NCBI RefSeq assembly: GCF_001307765.1
Contig: NZ_LKBA01000024.1
Span: 62,001 to 126,000, forward strand
Direction of reading: 5' to 3'
Source: Aliiroseovarius crassostreae
GTDB taxonomy: Bacteria; Pseudomonadota; Alphaproteobacteria; Rhodobacterales; Rhodobacteraceae
DNA length: 64,000 bases
Of this stretch, positions 45,585 to 54,186 are shown one piece after another. The translations under genes were made by a program, and so were the position numbers. Position 1 is the stretch's first letter. Each line of letters begins with the position of its first letter. The notes beneath the pieces were generated by a model. The model saw only the letters and a program-made list of their open reading frames with translations. It was not told the origin of the DNA and made no database searches.

Positions 45585-45606
45585 TCACAGCAATATCCAA
45601 AACCAG

Positions 45607-45640
45607 AACGCGCGCCCAACCGGCGCGCGTTTTCTTTTGT
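45607..45640 (+). terminator. Rho-independent terminator after uraA
   Basis: AACGCGCGCC, five-base loop, GGCGCGCGTT, then TTCTTTTGTC. Confidence 0.88.
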
Positions 45641-45673
45641 CTTCTTTTGTCCGAAACAGGAAACCCCCGGCAC

Positions 45674-47356
45674 TTACCCGTAATTCTTCCGGCGCGACAT
45701 CTTCCCGATCCCCGGATTCATTGAATTGGTGGGGTCGACGGATTTGTAAAACGCCGCAAGATCGGGTTTGGCCGGGTAAAGATGCCCCACGTTATGCTCC
45801 GCCGGGTATTCCGCCCCGCGCGCATCCAGGATCTTCAGCATCGCCGCTTTCAGCGCCTTGGGATCAGCCCCCTTTTTCACGATGTAATCCTGATGCAGCA
45901 CATGACACATGAAATGGCCGTAATAGAGCTTGCTCACAAGCTGGTCGGAAATCTCGGCGGGCAGTTCTTCAAACCAGTCCCGGTCATTGCGGCGCAGAGC
46001 GATATCAAGCGCAAGGATGTCTTCGACCTCATCGCGATGCACATTCATATATCGCACCGCAGCCCCGGCAGCGGCAAAGCGGTGCAACCCGGCCATCTTG
46101 GCCTCACGCGGGTCACATTCGAAATAGTCCAGCCGCCCTTGCCCGGACATCTCCGCCAGCAGCGCCTGCGCCTCTTCAATGCCGCCATCGCGCATTTTCA
46201 GGATCAGGTGGTGGGGATACTGACCACGAAAATCACGCATCCGCGCAGGCAGGATATCCGGCCAGATCCGGGCAAGCATCTGCATGACCTTATCGGTGAA
46301 GTTTGCCATCCCCGGCACATTCGCCAGCCGCGCATCCACCGCGCCCTTCATGGCAAAGAACATCGGCAAGCGATCGGTGCCCAGCTTGTCGATCATCACC
46401 ATCGTGTCCTTGCCGTAACGATCCGAGAGGTCAAACACCTCTTCATGCATGTATTCAGCCGACACCGGCAGCGTGTCGAAATCGGCCAGGATCCGGCGGC
46501 GCAGCTCTGTCAGGGCGGCGGTGTCCTTGGTGCCGACATAGAAGGTCCGCTCATCCGCATTCATCGGATAGGTATCGAGCCGCACGGCAAACACGGCAAG
46601 TTTCCCGGCACAGCCCGCGGCCTCGTAAAGGCGGGACTTGTCGGCGTTGAACCGCGCCGGTGTGTCCGCCTCCACATTCCGCACCCGGCGGGCATAATCC
46701 GTGTCCGACGCTTTGCGGTTGGAGCTTTCCAGATCCGCGGCAGAATAATCCCCCTGTTCCAACCGGGTCAGGATCTCTTCCGGGGTTTTGCCTAGGTTGA
46801 TGCCCAGATGGTTGACCAGCTCCAGCCGCCCCTCTTCGGTAATGCGGGCAAAAAGGGAGAGCTCAGTATAGGACGGGCCGCGCTCAACCAGCGAGCCACC
46901 GGAATTGTTGCACACACCCCCCACCACGGACGCCCCGATGCAGGAGGAGCCTATCACCGAATGGGGCTGGCGGTTGAGCGGGGCGAGCAGTTTTTCCAGC
47001 GCAAACAAGGTGGAGCCCGGAAAGGAAATCACCTGCGTGCCATCCTTGATCAGCTGCAACCGATCCATGCGGCGCGTGTTGATCAAGACCACCTCGCGGT
47101 CATAGCGGCCCTTTGGAGTCGACCCTTCGGTCAGGCCCGTATTGGCCGCCTGCATGATCACGATCTTGTCTTCCGCCACGCAGGCCTCTAGCACGTTCCA
47201 CTGTTCAAGCAGCGTGCCCGGCTGCACCACTGCCAGCGCCTCGCCCTCTCCTGAGCGAAACCCCTTGCGAAAACGTGCGGTGCGGCGCGCACCTGTGAGC
47301 ACATGCCGGCGCCCACAGATTTTTTGCAATTGCGCGATGAGGTCCTGATCGGTCAT
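45674..47356 (-). CDS. dld: Quinone-dependent D-lactate dehydrogenase
   Basis: A 560-residue FAD flavoprotein of the E. coli Dld type, oxidising D-lactate to pyruvate and passing electrons to quinone at the inner membrane. The N-terminal FAD-binding PCMH domain contains VQPGTLLEQWNVL and IGASVVGGVCNNSGGS; the Dld-specific membrane-binding C-terminal domain ends HNVGHLYPAKPDLAAFYKSV and DPTNSMNPGIGK. The protein is complete. It lies 14 bases downstream of the decayed TRAP permease, and the FadR-type gene at 49440 is the likely regulator. Confidence 0.93.
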   Translation of the reverse strand: MTDQDLIAQLQKICGRRHVLTGARRTARFRKGFRSGEGEALAVVQPGTLLEQWNVLEACVAEDKIVIMQAANTGLTEGSTPKGRYDREVVLINTRRMDRLQLIKDGTQVISFPGSTLFALEKLLAPLNRQPHSVIGSSCIGASVVGGVCNNSGGSLVERGPSYTELSLFARITEEGRLELVNHLGINLGKTPEEILTRLEQGDYSAADLESSNRKASDTDYARRVRNVEADTPARFNADKSRLYEAAGCAGKLAVFAVRLDTYPMNADERTFYVGTKDTAALTELRRRILADFDTLPVSAEYMHEEVFDLSDRYGKDTMVMIDKLGTDRLPMFFAMKGAVDARLANVPGMANFTDKVMQMLARIWPDILPARMRDFRGQYPHHLILKMRDGGIEEAQALLAEMSGQGRLDYFECDPREAKMAGLHRFAAAGAAVRYMNVHRDEVEDILALDIALRRNDRDWFEELPAEISDQLVSKLYYGHFMCHVLHQDYIVKKGADPKALKAAMLKILDARGAEYPAEHNVGHLYPAKPDLAAFYKSVDPTNSMNPGIGKMSRRKNYG

Positions 47357-47370
47357 GGTTCCACCTTTTC

Positions 47371-48559
47371 TTAATAGGCGACCGATGGCAACCAGGTTGC
47401 AAGCGCGGGCCAGAGGAAGACCAGCATCAGGCCCAAGAGCTGCAAGAGCACGAAGGGAATGATGCCCTTATAGATATCGGTCAGCTTGATTTTTGGCGGG
47501 CAGACCCCCTTGAGGTAAAAGAGCGCAAACCCAACCGGCGGCGTGAGGAACGAGGTCTGAAGCGTCACGGCCACAAGTATCACGAACCACACGAGGGCCG
47601 GTTCATCAATCGCCCAAATCCGGGGATATCCAGACCCAGCGCATTCACGATCGGGCGCATCAAAGGCAGCACAATCAGGGTGATCTCGATCCAGTCCAGG
47701 ACAAACCTCAAAAGGAAGACGATGAAGAGGATCAGGAAGACCGTGCCATTGGCACCCAGCCCCGCGCCGTGGATCATATCTTCGATCAGCGCGTCGCCCC
47801 CCGGTTCGCGCAGCACATAGCTGAACACGGTTGCGCCAAGGAAAATCGCGAAGATATAGGCGGTGGTGTTGACGGTGGCCTTCAGCACATTCACCAGTTT
47901 GCGCAGCGTAAGCTTGCGATAACCAAGCGCCAGAAGGGTCGCGCCCAAGGCCCCCACGCCAGAAGCTTCGGTCGGCATGGTCAGGCCCGCAAAGATCGAG
48001 CCCAGCACGACGAGGATCAGGCCCAGCGTTGGCAGGACCGCAATCAACACATCTTTCACAGCGGCCCAGTCAGGGCGGGTTGCCCCCCTCGGGCACCGGG
48101 GCCACGTCGCGTTTGATCAGGGCGATCACGAAAATATAGGTCAGGTACAGCCCGCCGATGATCACACCGGGGAAGACGGCTGCCATGAACAGATCCCCCA
48201 CCGACAGCGCCATCTGATCCGCCATGATCACCAGCATGATCGAGGGCGGGATGAGGATGCCCAGCGTGCCCGAGGCAGACACCACACCGGCCGCAAGGCT
48301 GGGCGAATATTTCTGCTCCATCATCGACGGCAGCGACAGAACACCCAGCAGCACAACGGAGGCGCCGATAATGCCGGTCGAGGCTGCAAGGATGATGTCG
48401 ATCACCACATTGCCGATCCCTTTGACCGTCTTGTCGATGGCAACGGCAGCAACCTGCGTGTCACGATCCTCATCGTTCCAGGATGTGCTCATACACATCA
48501 ATCAGATCCAGATCGGGATCATTCGGGGCGGGAATATTCTGGGTCACGTTCTGGGCCAT
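47371..48559 (-). pseudogene. TRAP transporter permease remnant (DctQ start fused to broken DctM)
   Basis: Starting at ATG 48559 behind GAGGAGGACG, the first 29 codons (MAQNVTQNIPAPNDPDLDLI) look like a permease N-terminus and then stop. The following sequence encodes the last two-thirds of a DctM large permease in three pieces: IILAASTGIIGASVVLLG from 48501, then VLPTLGLILVVLGSIFAGLT, then VAVTLQTSFLTPPVGFALFY. A one-base shift in a run of six G near 48087 and a one-base loss near 47615 separate the pieces. Undoing them gives EGATRPDWAAVKDV and DIPGIWAIDEPALVWFVIL. Most of DctQ and the first third of DctM are missing. The transporter cannot be functional. Confidence 0.82.
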
Positions 48560-48639
48560 GGGGCGTCCTCCTCAGAAACTTGCGCGCAAATGGCACGGCT
48601 CACAGGATGGAAAGGTCACAAACAAATGCGGAAAAAGGG

Positions 48640-48661
48640 GCGCGGCCTGAACGTGCCGCGC
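48640..48661 (-). terminator. Hairpin between the dctP remnant and the permease remnant
   Basis: GCGCGGC, eight-base loop, GCCGCGC, followed on the minus strand by CCCCTTTTT. In intact TRAP operons such a hairpin attenuates read-through from dctP into the permeases. Confidence 0.6.
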
Positions 48662-48720
48662 TAAGGTGTGGGGGCAGGTAGGCCACCGCCCCCCATTTGC
48701 CTTATTGGCGCAAGAATGGG

Positions 48721-49164
48721 TTACTTGCGCGGGAGGAAGGCATCTTCAACCCGGGCCTGGTCATACATTTCCTGATACAGGGTCATGCCGTTGCCATAGT
48801 AAAGCCACGCCATATATTCACCCGCTTCGGGGCCGAAGGGAACGGCCGAAAACAGCGGTGCGGCCGGGATCTTGCCGGCCCAGTGACCTGCGGTGGTGTA
48901 ACCCGAATTGATCTTGCCCAAGCTGACCGCATCAAGGATTTCAAACGGCGGCACCAGCTTGCCCGGCTCATACACTTTCATCTTGAGCGAACCGCCCGAC
49001 ATGAGCTGCAGCTGTTCGGCCACACGCGGAATGGGCGATCCCAGGCCGGGCAGAGCGGTCGAGAACGCGATCGGGGTTTTCAACAGAAGTTTGTCAGCGG
49101 CTTCCGCAATCGGTGCGGTCAGCATGGTGGCGGCAATTGCCACCGATGTCAGGGTCTTTTTCAT
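48721..49164 (-). pseudogene. TRAP solute-binding protein DctP, truncated or internally deleted
   Basis: A frame of 147 residues with a signal peptide (MKKTLTSVAIAATMLTAPIA) and the start of a DctP domain (PIAFSTALPGLGSPIPRVAE, MKVYEPGKLVPPFEILDAV, YGNGMTLYQEMYDQ). Family members have roughly 320-360 residues, so over half is missing, after YDQ. The final ARVEDAFLPRK could be the true C-terminus joined by an internal deletion. AGGAGATACAC precedes the ATG. By context it would have bound lactate or a related hydroxy acid. Confidence 0.8.
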
Positions 49165-49232
49165 GTGTATCTCCTCCAAGATGCAAGCAGACCGCCTCCA
49201 CGGCTGCCCTGTGCCATCGGGCACCCCTAAAT

Positions 49233-49251
49233 TGGTTAATATTATTTACCA
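49233..49251. promoter_or_regulatory. AT-rich palindrome in the dctP / fadR-type divergent promoter
   Basis: TGGTTAATATTATTTACCA is a near-perfect palindrome centred between the divergent genes. TGGT and ACCA half-sites are typical of FadR/PdhR/LldR operators, though their usual spacing is three bases and here it is eleven. The surrounding 49231-49290 is unusually AT-rich for this window. Confidence 0.4.
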
Positions 49252-49439
49252 TTAATTTATGTCAGCAAATTAATTTGCCAGCAAACCTTTTGACCCTATC
49301 CACGGCTCATGCCGGCCGGGTGGAAGACGAACCGGGAAATCCCCAAAAACCGATCCGCATCAGCGCATTGAAGCAAGAATTGCCGCAGGAATTTCCCCCA
49401 ACTTTCCTTTGAGATCCGAGGCAAAAGCGGTAAAGATAA

Positions 49440-50249
49440 ATGACAACCGGCACAGTTCAGGGGATGCAGGACATGGGGGATACAAGCCCGTTTGAGCAGG
49501 TGGGGCACGAATCGATTGCCGAAGCCGTGATGCACCAGATCGAGCAGATGATCGTCGACGGCATCCTGAAAGAAGGGCGCAAACTGCCCTCGGAACGTGA
49601 ACTGGCCGAGGCGATGGGCGTCTCTCGTCCGAAGCTGCGCGAGGCATTGCAGACGCTGGAAAATCGCGGACTGGTCCATGTGCGCCATGGCGAAGGCACC
49701 TTCATCGCCACCCTTTCAGGCCGCGCCATGTCCCCTGCCATGCTGGCCCTTTATGCCCGCCATGGCAGCGCCTTTTACGACTATCTGGAATATCGCTCGG
49801 AACAGGAGGCGTTTGCCAGCCGCCTTGCCGCTGAACGCGCCACCTCCTCTGACAAGGAACGTCTGAAGGATATCATGAACGATCTTCAGGCCGCGTGGGA
49901 AACCGGCGATGCCGAGGCCTCAAGCGAGGCCGATCTCGCGCTGCATGTGGCGGTGGTGGATGCCAGCCAGAACACCACGCTGATCCACATGATGGGCTCA
50001 ATCTACGACCTCACCCGACAGGGGATTTTCTACAATCGCAAATTCCTGCGCACGACGGACGGGAGCGGACGGATGCTTCTGGATCAGCACCGCGAGATTG
50101 TGCATTCCATTCTGGACGGCGACCCGGACCGCGCGGAAAAGGCAGCGCGCGACCATCTGAAATTCGTGGAAACCAGCTTTCGCCTCGGTCAGGAGCAAAA
50201 GCTGCGCGAAGAGCGTGCCGCCAAGAGACGGCAACTGTCGCGGGACTGA
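49440..50249 (+). CDS. FadR/LldR-type GntR family regulator
   Basis: A 269-residue regulator with a winged helix at about residues 25-90 (LPSERELAEAMGVSRPKLRE) and an FCD domain at 105-250. The Asp, His and His metal ligands of FCD regulators fit LALHVAVVDAS, DQHREIVHSI and AARDHLKFVE. It diverges from the dctP remnant and by position resembles LldR/PdhR-type lactate sensors. The start is uncertain: the first ATG has a weak ribosome binding site, and later ATGs at 49464 and 49473 are possible. Its target transporter is now broken, but dld remains. Confidence 0.85.
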   Translation: MTTGTVQGMQDMGDTSPFEQVGHESIAEAVMHQIEQMIVDGILKEGRKLPSERELAEAMGVSRPKLREALQTLENRGLVHVRHGEGTFIATLSGRAMSPAMLALYARHGSAFYDYLEYRSEQEAFASRLAAERATSSDKERLKDIMNDLQAAWETGDAEASSEADLALHVAVVDASQNTTLIHMMGSIYDLTRQGIFYNRKFLRTTDGSGRMLLDQHREIVHSILDGDPDRAEKAARDHLKFVETSFRLGQEQKLREERAAKRRQLSRD

Positions 50250-50351
50250 CGTTTGGAAACGGGAACATGCCGCTGCTGGCGGTGACAAAGCTGTCTTTGG
50301 GTGCTAATTCAGCGGCGCCTCAGACCCAACCGGGCCTGTTGGCACGACGGA

Positions 50352-50999
50352 ATGAACCTGAACAAAGGGGCGGGGCGCACATTGGCACAGGATGTCAAAT
50401 ATGTCTTTGATCTGGACGGCACCCTGACACGGGTGGAAACCCTGCCGTTGATCGCGCGCCATTTCCATATTGAGGAAGAGATTGCCGAGCTGACCGAACG
50501 CACCATTCGCGGCCACATTCCGTTTGAAGACAGCTTTCTGAAACGGGTTGGGATCCTCGGGCTGTTTCCCGTGAATGAGGTGGATCAGCTGCTGGCGGAT
50601 ATCCCTTTGTTCGAGGGGCTGCTTGAGTTCATTCAGCGCCGGCAAAGTGACTGCATCGTCGCCACGGGCAATCTGGATGTCTGGATTTCCACCCTGCTCA
50701 TGCGCTTTGGCTGCCAGGTCCACAGCTCGTGCGGGCAGGTTGTTGATGGCAAGGTGTCGGGCGTCACACATATCCTGCGCAAGGCCGATGTCGTGGCGGA
50801 TTTGCAGGCCCGCGGCAATTATGTGGTTTTTGTGGGCGACGGGGACAATGATGCCGGGGCAATGCGCCTGGCAGACCTGTCAATTGCCTGTGGGCTCGTG
50901 CATGAACCAGCCGAAGCGGTGATTGCCGCCGCTGATCACATCGCATATCGCGAGACACGGCTGCTTGACCTGCTGGCAGACATTACCACCCCGGCCTGA
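50352..50999 (+). CDS. HAD-superfamily phosphatase, phosphoserine phosphatase-like
   Basis: About 215 residues. Motif I is VFDLDGTLTRVETLP, motif II is VATGNLDVW, and motif IV is VVFVGDGDNDAGAMRLAD. The cap and motif spacing place it in the HAD-IB (SerB-like) group. ATG 50352 is listed, but it lacks a ribosome binding site; TTG 50382 with AAGGGGCGGGG upstream would give MAQDVKYVFDLDGTL, which may be the real start. The substrate is unknown; a sugar or serine phosphate is possible. Confidence 0.75.
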   Translation: MNLNKGAGRTLAQDVKYVFDLDGTLTRVETLPLIARHFHIEEEIAELTERTIRGHIPFEDSFLKRVGILGLFPVNEVDQLLADIPLFEGLLEFIQRRQSDCIVATGNLDVWISTLLMRFGCQVHSSCGQVVDGKVSGVTHILRKADVVADLQARGNYVVFVGDGDNDAGAMRLADLSIACGLVHEPAEAVIAAADHIAYRETRLLDLLADITTPA

Positions 51000-51004
51000 C
51001 CCTA

Positions 51005-51034
51005 AAGAAAAAGAGGGCCGCAGCCCCCTTTTCC
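51005..51034. terminator. Weak bidirectional terminator between convergent genes
   Basis: AAAGAAAAAGAGGGC, CGCA, GCCCCCTTTTCCC: a short four- to five-pair stem with A-rich left and T-rich right flanks. Confidence 0.4.
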
Positions 51035-51042
51035 CATCCGGA

Positions 51043-51588
51043 TCAGCCGTCTTTGTTCAGCTCTTTCGCGTGCAGCCAATCGGCGTGTTTGGGCGCCTTT
51101 TTGGTCACGGACCATTCGTTCAGCATGTCCCATTTCACCTCATCCATGCGCTTCAGCATGGCTTCTTCTTCCGGGTCCGGACAGGCCAGTTCGACACGAT
51201 GCCCGTTCGGGTCGAAGAAATAGATCGAGTGGAAGATCGAATGATCAGTCACGCCGAGCACTTCAACACCATTTGCTTCCAGATGCTCTTTGAACTCGAT
51301 CAGCGTGGCGCGATCTTTCACCTTGAAGGCGATATGCTGCACCCAGATCGGCGTATTCAGATCCCGGCCCATCTCCGCTTTTGTCGGCAGCTCAAAAAAG
51401 GCAAGCACATTGCCCATCCCCGCATCCAGGAAGATGTGCATATAGGGGTCGGGTTCATGGGTCGAGGGCACATGGTCTTCGGCAATCGCCAGAATGAAAT
51501 CCATGTTCAGCATTTTTCCATACCATTCCACGGTCTCTTTGGCGTCTTTGCAGCGATAGGCAACGTGGTGGATCTGTTCGATTTTCAT
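51043..51588 (-). CDS. VOC (glyoxalase/dioxygenase) superfamily protein
   Basis: A 181-residue vicinal oxygen chelate protein. Paired beta-alpha-beta modules are visible: IHHVAYRCKDAKETVEWYGK then WVQHIAFKVKDRATLIEFKE. Metal ligands would be His7, His84 or nearby, and the Glu in DPNGHRVELACP. It resembles glyoxalase I or ring-cleaving dioxygenase-like members. The C-terminal helix (KRMDEVKWDMLNEWSVTKKA) extends the core. It is monocistronic. The reaction cannot be assigned. Confidence 0.82.
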   Translation of the reverse strand: MKIEQIHHVAYRCKDAKETVEWYGKMLNMDFILAIAEDHVPSTHEPDPYMHIFLDAGMGNVLAFFELPTKAEMGRDLNTPIWVQHIAFKVKDRATLIEFKEHLEANGVEVLGVTDHSIFHSIYFFDPNGHRVELACPDPEEEAMLKRMDEVKWDMLNEWSVTKKAPKHADWLHAKELNKDG

Positions 51589-51770
51589 GGGTGCGGTCTC
51601 CTCTCCCGGCGGCCATTCTTAACGGGTGCACTATCGGGATCCATGTGGCGCCTGTCAAGTTCATTTCATTTGCAACGAATGATTCGGCCATTCTGCAGAA
51701 TTAACAGATCCTACTTCGCGCTACGCGACAGCAGCCCCAAAACCCCAGTGATTAAAAACAGAACGACGTT

Positions 51771-51852
51771 CGTCGAAACGCTGCAAGAAATATCAATGTC
51801 GTGGGCGTTTCGGGGCAAACATGTGTCTCAAGTTTATCCCGAAACGCTTTAA
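51771..51852 (+). repeat. Family A repeat, left-truncated
   Basis: CGAAACGCTGCAAGAAATAT and CAATGTCGTGGGCGTTTCGG with the right end ACATGTGTCTCAAG and CCCGAAACGCTTTAA match subtype I; the left arm is missing. The rest of the gap from 51589 to 51993 shows only the leading debris of the next pseudogene. Confidence 0.8.
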
Positions 51853-51993
51853 TATCTGCCCCCTTAACAAGTCGATACTGGCGCCCCCCGACCGTGTATC
51901 TCGCTGTCATTTATTCAAATTGTGGATCAAATCCGTTTCCCGTTGCTCAAAGGATTGCATCATTTCCTCCTGTTTCTCCAAGTTTCAAGCTAG

Positions 51994-52780
51994 CGGCACC
52001 TTAAAAAAGGAAAAGGGAGAGCGATCACATGGGGCACCGCCCCAAACCGCCCCCTGATGCTCGAACGCATCCCGGCTACCGAAGGGTTCAAAGGGTACGA
52101 AATCGACGTGATTACCGAGCTGGCCAAGGATCTTGAAGTTGAGCTGGAATTTGTTCCAACCGACTGGAAGACGCTGGTGAATGAGATTGTCGCAGGCAAA
52201 TATCACATGACCGGATCCGCTTCGATCTCCCCCTCCCGGATGAAAGTGGCGGAGTTCTCTATCGCCTTATATCTCGCTGCAGATCGGGCCTTACACAACC
52301 AAAGACAAGCTGGGCCGGTTCACAGATTTCGCCTCGATCAACGCACCGGACGTGAAAGTGGCAACCACCCTGGGCACCTCATTTGAGAAAATGGTGCGGG
52401 ACTGGTTCCCAAACGCAGATATCAAGGTGGTCGAGGCCCCGGCACGCGGGTATCAGGAAGTGATCTCTGGCCGGGCTGACGTCTTCATCACCTCAAATAT
52501 CGAAGGCGCCACGCTGACCGAGAAATTCCCCCAGATCCGCCGGATGGAGGTCGACGCCCCCGCGCGCCCAACACCGATCGCCATGATCCTGCCGCAGGCT
52601 GGTCAGGTCTGGATCAACTATGTGAACAACTGGATCAAGCTGAAACAGGAAAAGGGGTTCTTTGCGGCCACCGCCGCCAAATGGGCCTTCAGTAAAAAAC
52701 GCATAAAATCTGCGCTGCGAAACGGGGGCTTCGGCCTCCGGTTTTCTTGCACACATCAATTGGATCCAAAATCCACTTGA
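51994..52780 (+). pseudogene. Amino acid-type solute-binding protein pseudogene
   Basis: A family 3 solute-binding domain without a start or signal peptide, beginning near ITWGTAPNRPLM and continuing GFKGYEIDVITELAKDLEVE. An extra T at about 52267 shifts the frame; removing it joins AEFSIA to YISLQIGPYTTKDK and KVATTLGTSFEKMVRDWF, then ISGRADVFITSNIEG. An in-frame stop lies at 51991 upstream. The end (FSKKRIKSALRNGGFGLRFS) looks out of frame. It would have bound an amino acid or cyclohexadienyl-type substrate. Confidence 0.8.
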
Positions 52781-52832
52781 CGAAACCACCCCGTCATGCG
52801 CCCATGACCCACGATCATATGAAGGACTGCTG

Positions 52833-53924
52833 ATGGACTACTCCGCCCGCCTGACCCGCCTGCACCATAAAATGCATGACACCGGAACCGACTTGGTGGC
52901 CGTGGGGCCAACCAGCCACCTGGCCTGGCTGACCGGGCTGGATCCGCACGGGGATGAGCGCCCGGTGCTGTTGCTGATCACACAGGATCAGGCCGAGTTT
53001 CTGATGCCTGCCCTCAATGCCGACAGCGTGCGCCAGCACACCGCGCTGCCCTTCACCACCTGGAAAGACGCTGATGGACCGCACGGCGCACTGGAGGATA
53101 TCCTCACCCGCCTCACCCTACCCGCCCGGCCGAAACTGGCTCTGGACGAAATGATGCGCTCCGACTTCTCCTTCCTGCTTCTGGACAAGCTGCCGGGGGC
53201 CACGCACGGTTTTATGCAAGACACAATCGGTGCGCTGCGAAAGATCAAGGAACCCGCCGAATATGATGCGCTGAAAGCAAGTCACCTTGTCAACGACATC
53301 GCTCTGACCCGCGCCTTTGACGGGCTGCAAGACGGGATGAGCGAAGAGGACGTGGCCGCGATCATTGCCGCCACCTACGCCGAACATGGCGCAGAGGTCG
53401 AGTTCATCAACGTGGCCTTCGGCCCCAACGGCGCCTTCCCCCACCACCACACTGGCCCAACCACACTCAGCCAAGAGATGGCCGTGCAGATTGATTGCGG
53501 GTGCCGCCACATGGGATATCCCGCCGACAACACCAGATGCGGCTGGTTCGGCACACCAACCGATCACTACAAAGAGATTTTTGCCATCGTCGAACAGGCT
53601 GTCAAAGCCGGATTGGCCGCAGCCAGACCCGGCGCAACCTCGGGCGACGTCGACAAGGCCGCACGGGACGTGATCATTGCCGCAGGTTACGGCAAAACCC
53701 TCGCGGCCCGCGTTGGCCACGGGCTGGGGCTTGATCTGCATGAAAAGCCCGACATCGTGTCAAACTCAGATGTCGTGCTCGAAGAAGGCAATGTCTTTTC
53801 GATTGAACCCGGTATCTACCTTCTTGATCAGTTCGGCATCCGCCTTGAAGAGATTGTAATCCTGCGCGCCACCGGCCCCGAGGTTTTTTCCAACCTCCCC
53901 CGCGACATGATCATCCGCAGCTGA
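52833..53924 (+). CDS. M24 family metallopeptidase, Xaa-Pro aminopeptidase-like
   Basis: A 363-residue pita-bread-fold enzyme: N-terminal creatinase-like domain (1-125) and catalytic domain (130-360). The dinuclear metal ligands can be read in IDCGCRHMGYPADNTR (two Asp), GHGLGLDLHE (His), FSIEPGIYLL (Glu) and FGIRLEEIVI (Glu). It is likely a cytoplasmic dipeptidase or Xaa-Pro aminopeptidase. It lies beside a peptide ABC transporter on the opposite strand, consistent with peptide use. The ATG follows GAAGGACTGCTG. Confidence 0.87.
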   Translation: MDYSARLTRLHHKMHDTGTDLVAVGPTSHLAWLTGLDPHGDERPVLLLITQDQAEFLMPALNADSVRQHTALPFTTWKDADGPHGALEDILTRLTLPARPKLALDEMMRSDFSFLLLDKLPGATHGFMQDTIGALRKIKEPAEYDALKASHLVNDIALTRAFDGLQDGMSEEDVAAIIAATYAEHGAEVEFINVAFGPNGAFPHHHTGPTTLSQEMAVQIDCGCRHMGYPADNTRCGWFGTPTDHYKEIFAIVEQAVKAGLAAARPGATSGDVDKAARDVIIAAGYGKTLAARVGHGLGLDLHEKPDIVSNSDVVLEEGNVFSIEPGIYLLDQFGIRLEEIVILRATGPEVFSNLPRDMIIRS

Positions 53925-53930
53925 GCCATC

Positions 53931-53990
53931 TTTCTTCTTGCCAGAAATACTTCGGGGTGAGCCGCGCAAGCGGCGAGGGGCAGCGTCCCT
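53931..53990. repeat. Family B intergenic repeat
   Basis: TTTCTTCTTGCCAGAAATAC and TTCGGGGTGAGC followed by GGCGAGGGGCAGCGTCCCT, a few bases after the M24 peptidase gene. Confidence 0.8.
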
Positions 53991-54127
53991 CAGGCTCACG
54001 AAGTGAGCCACCAAAAGCGCGCTGGAACGTAAGTAAAAGCGCCCTCTACCCCACCCGTTGCGCCCGCGCCTTTTCTCCCTACGGTCGACAGGCTTTGGGG
54101 TGGCTCAAACCTGCGGTTTGAGCCTGT

Positions 54128-54163
54128 GCCTCCGGCGGAGGTATTTGGGGCAAGAAAAAAGGG
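54128..54163. repeat. Family B repeat forming the dppF terminator tail
   Basis: CCTCCGGCGGAGGTATTTGG with GGCAAGAAAAAAGGG. Read on the minus strand, its poly-T directly follows the stem GGGTGCC / GGCGCCC after dppF (54160-54180), so the repeat completes a terminator. Confidence 0.7.
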
Positions 54164-54186
54164 CGCCGGTTGGCACCCCTTTCACT

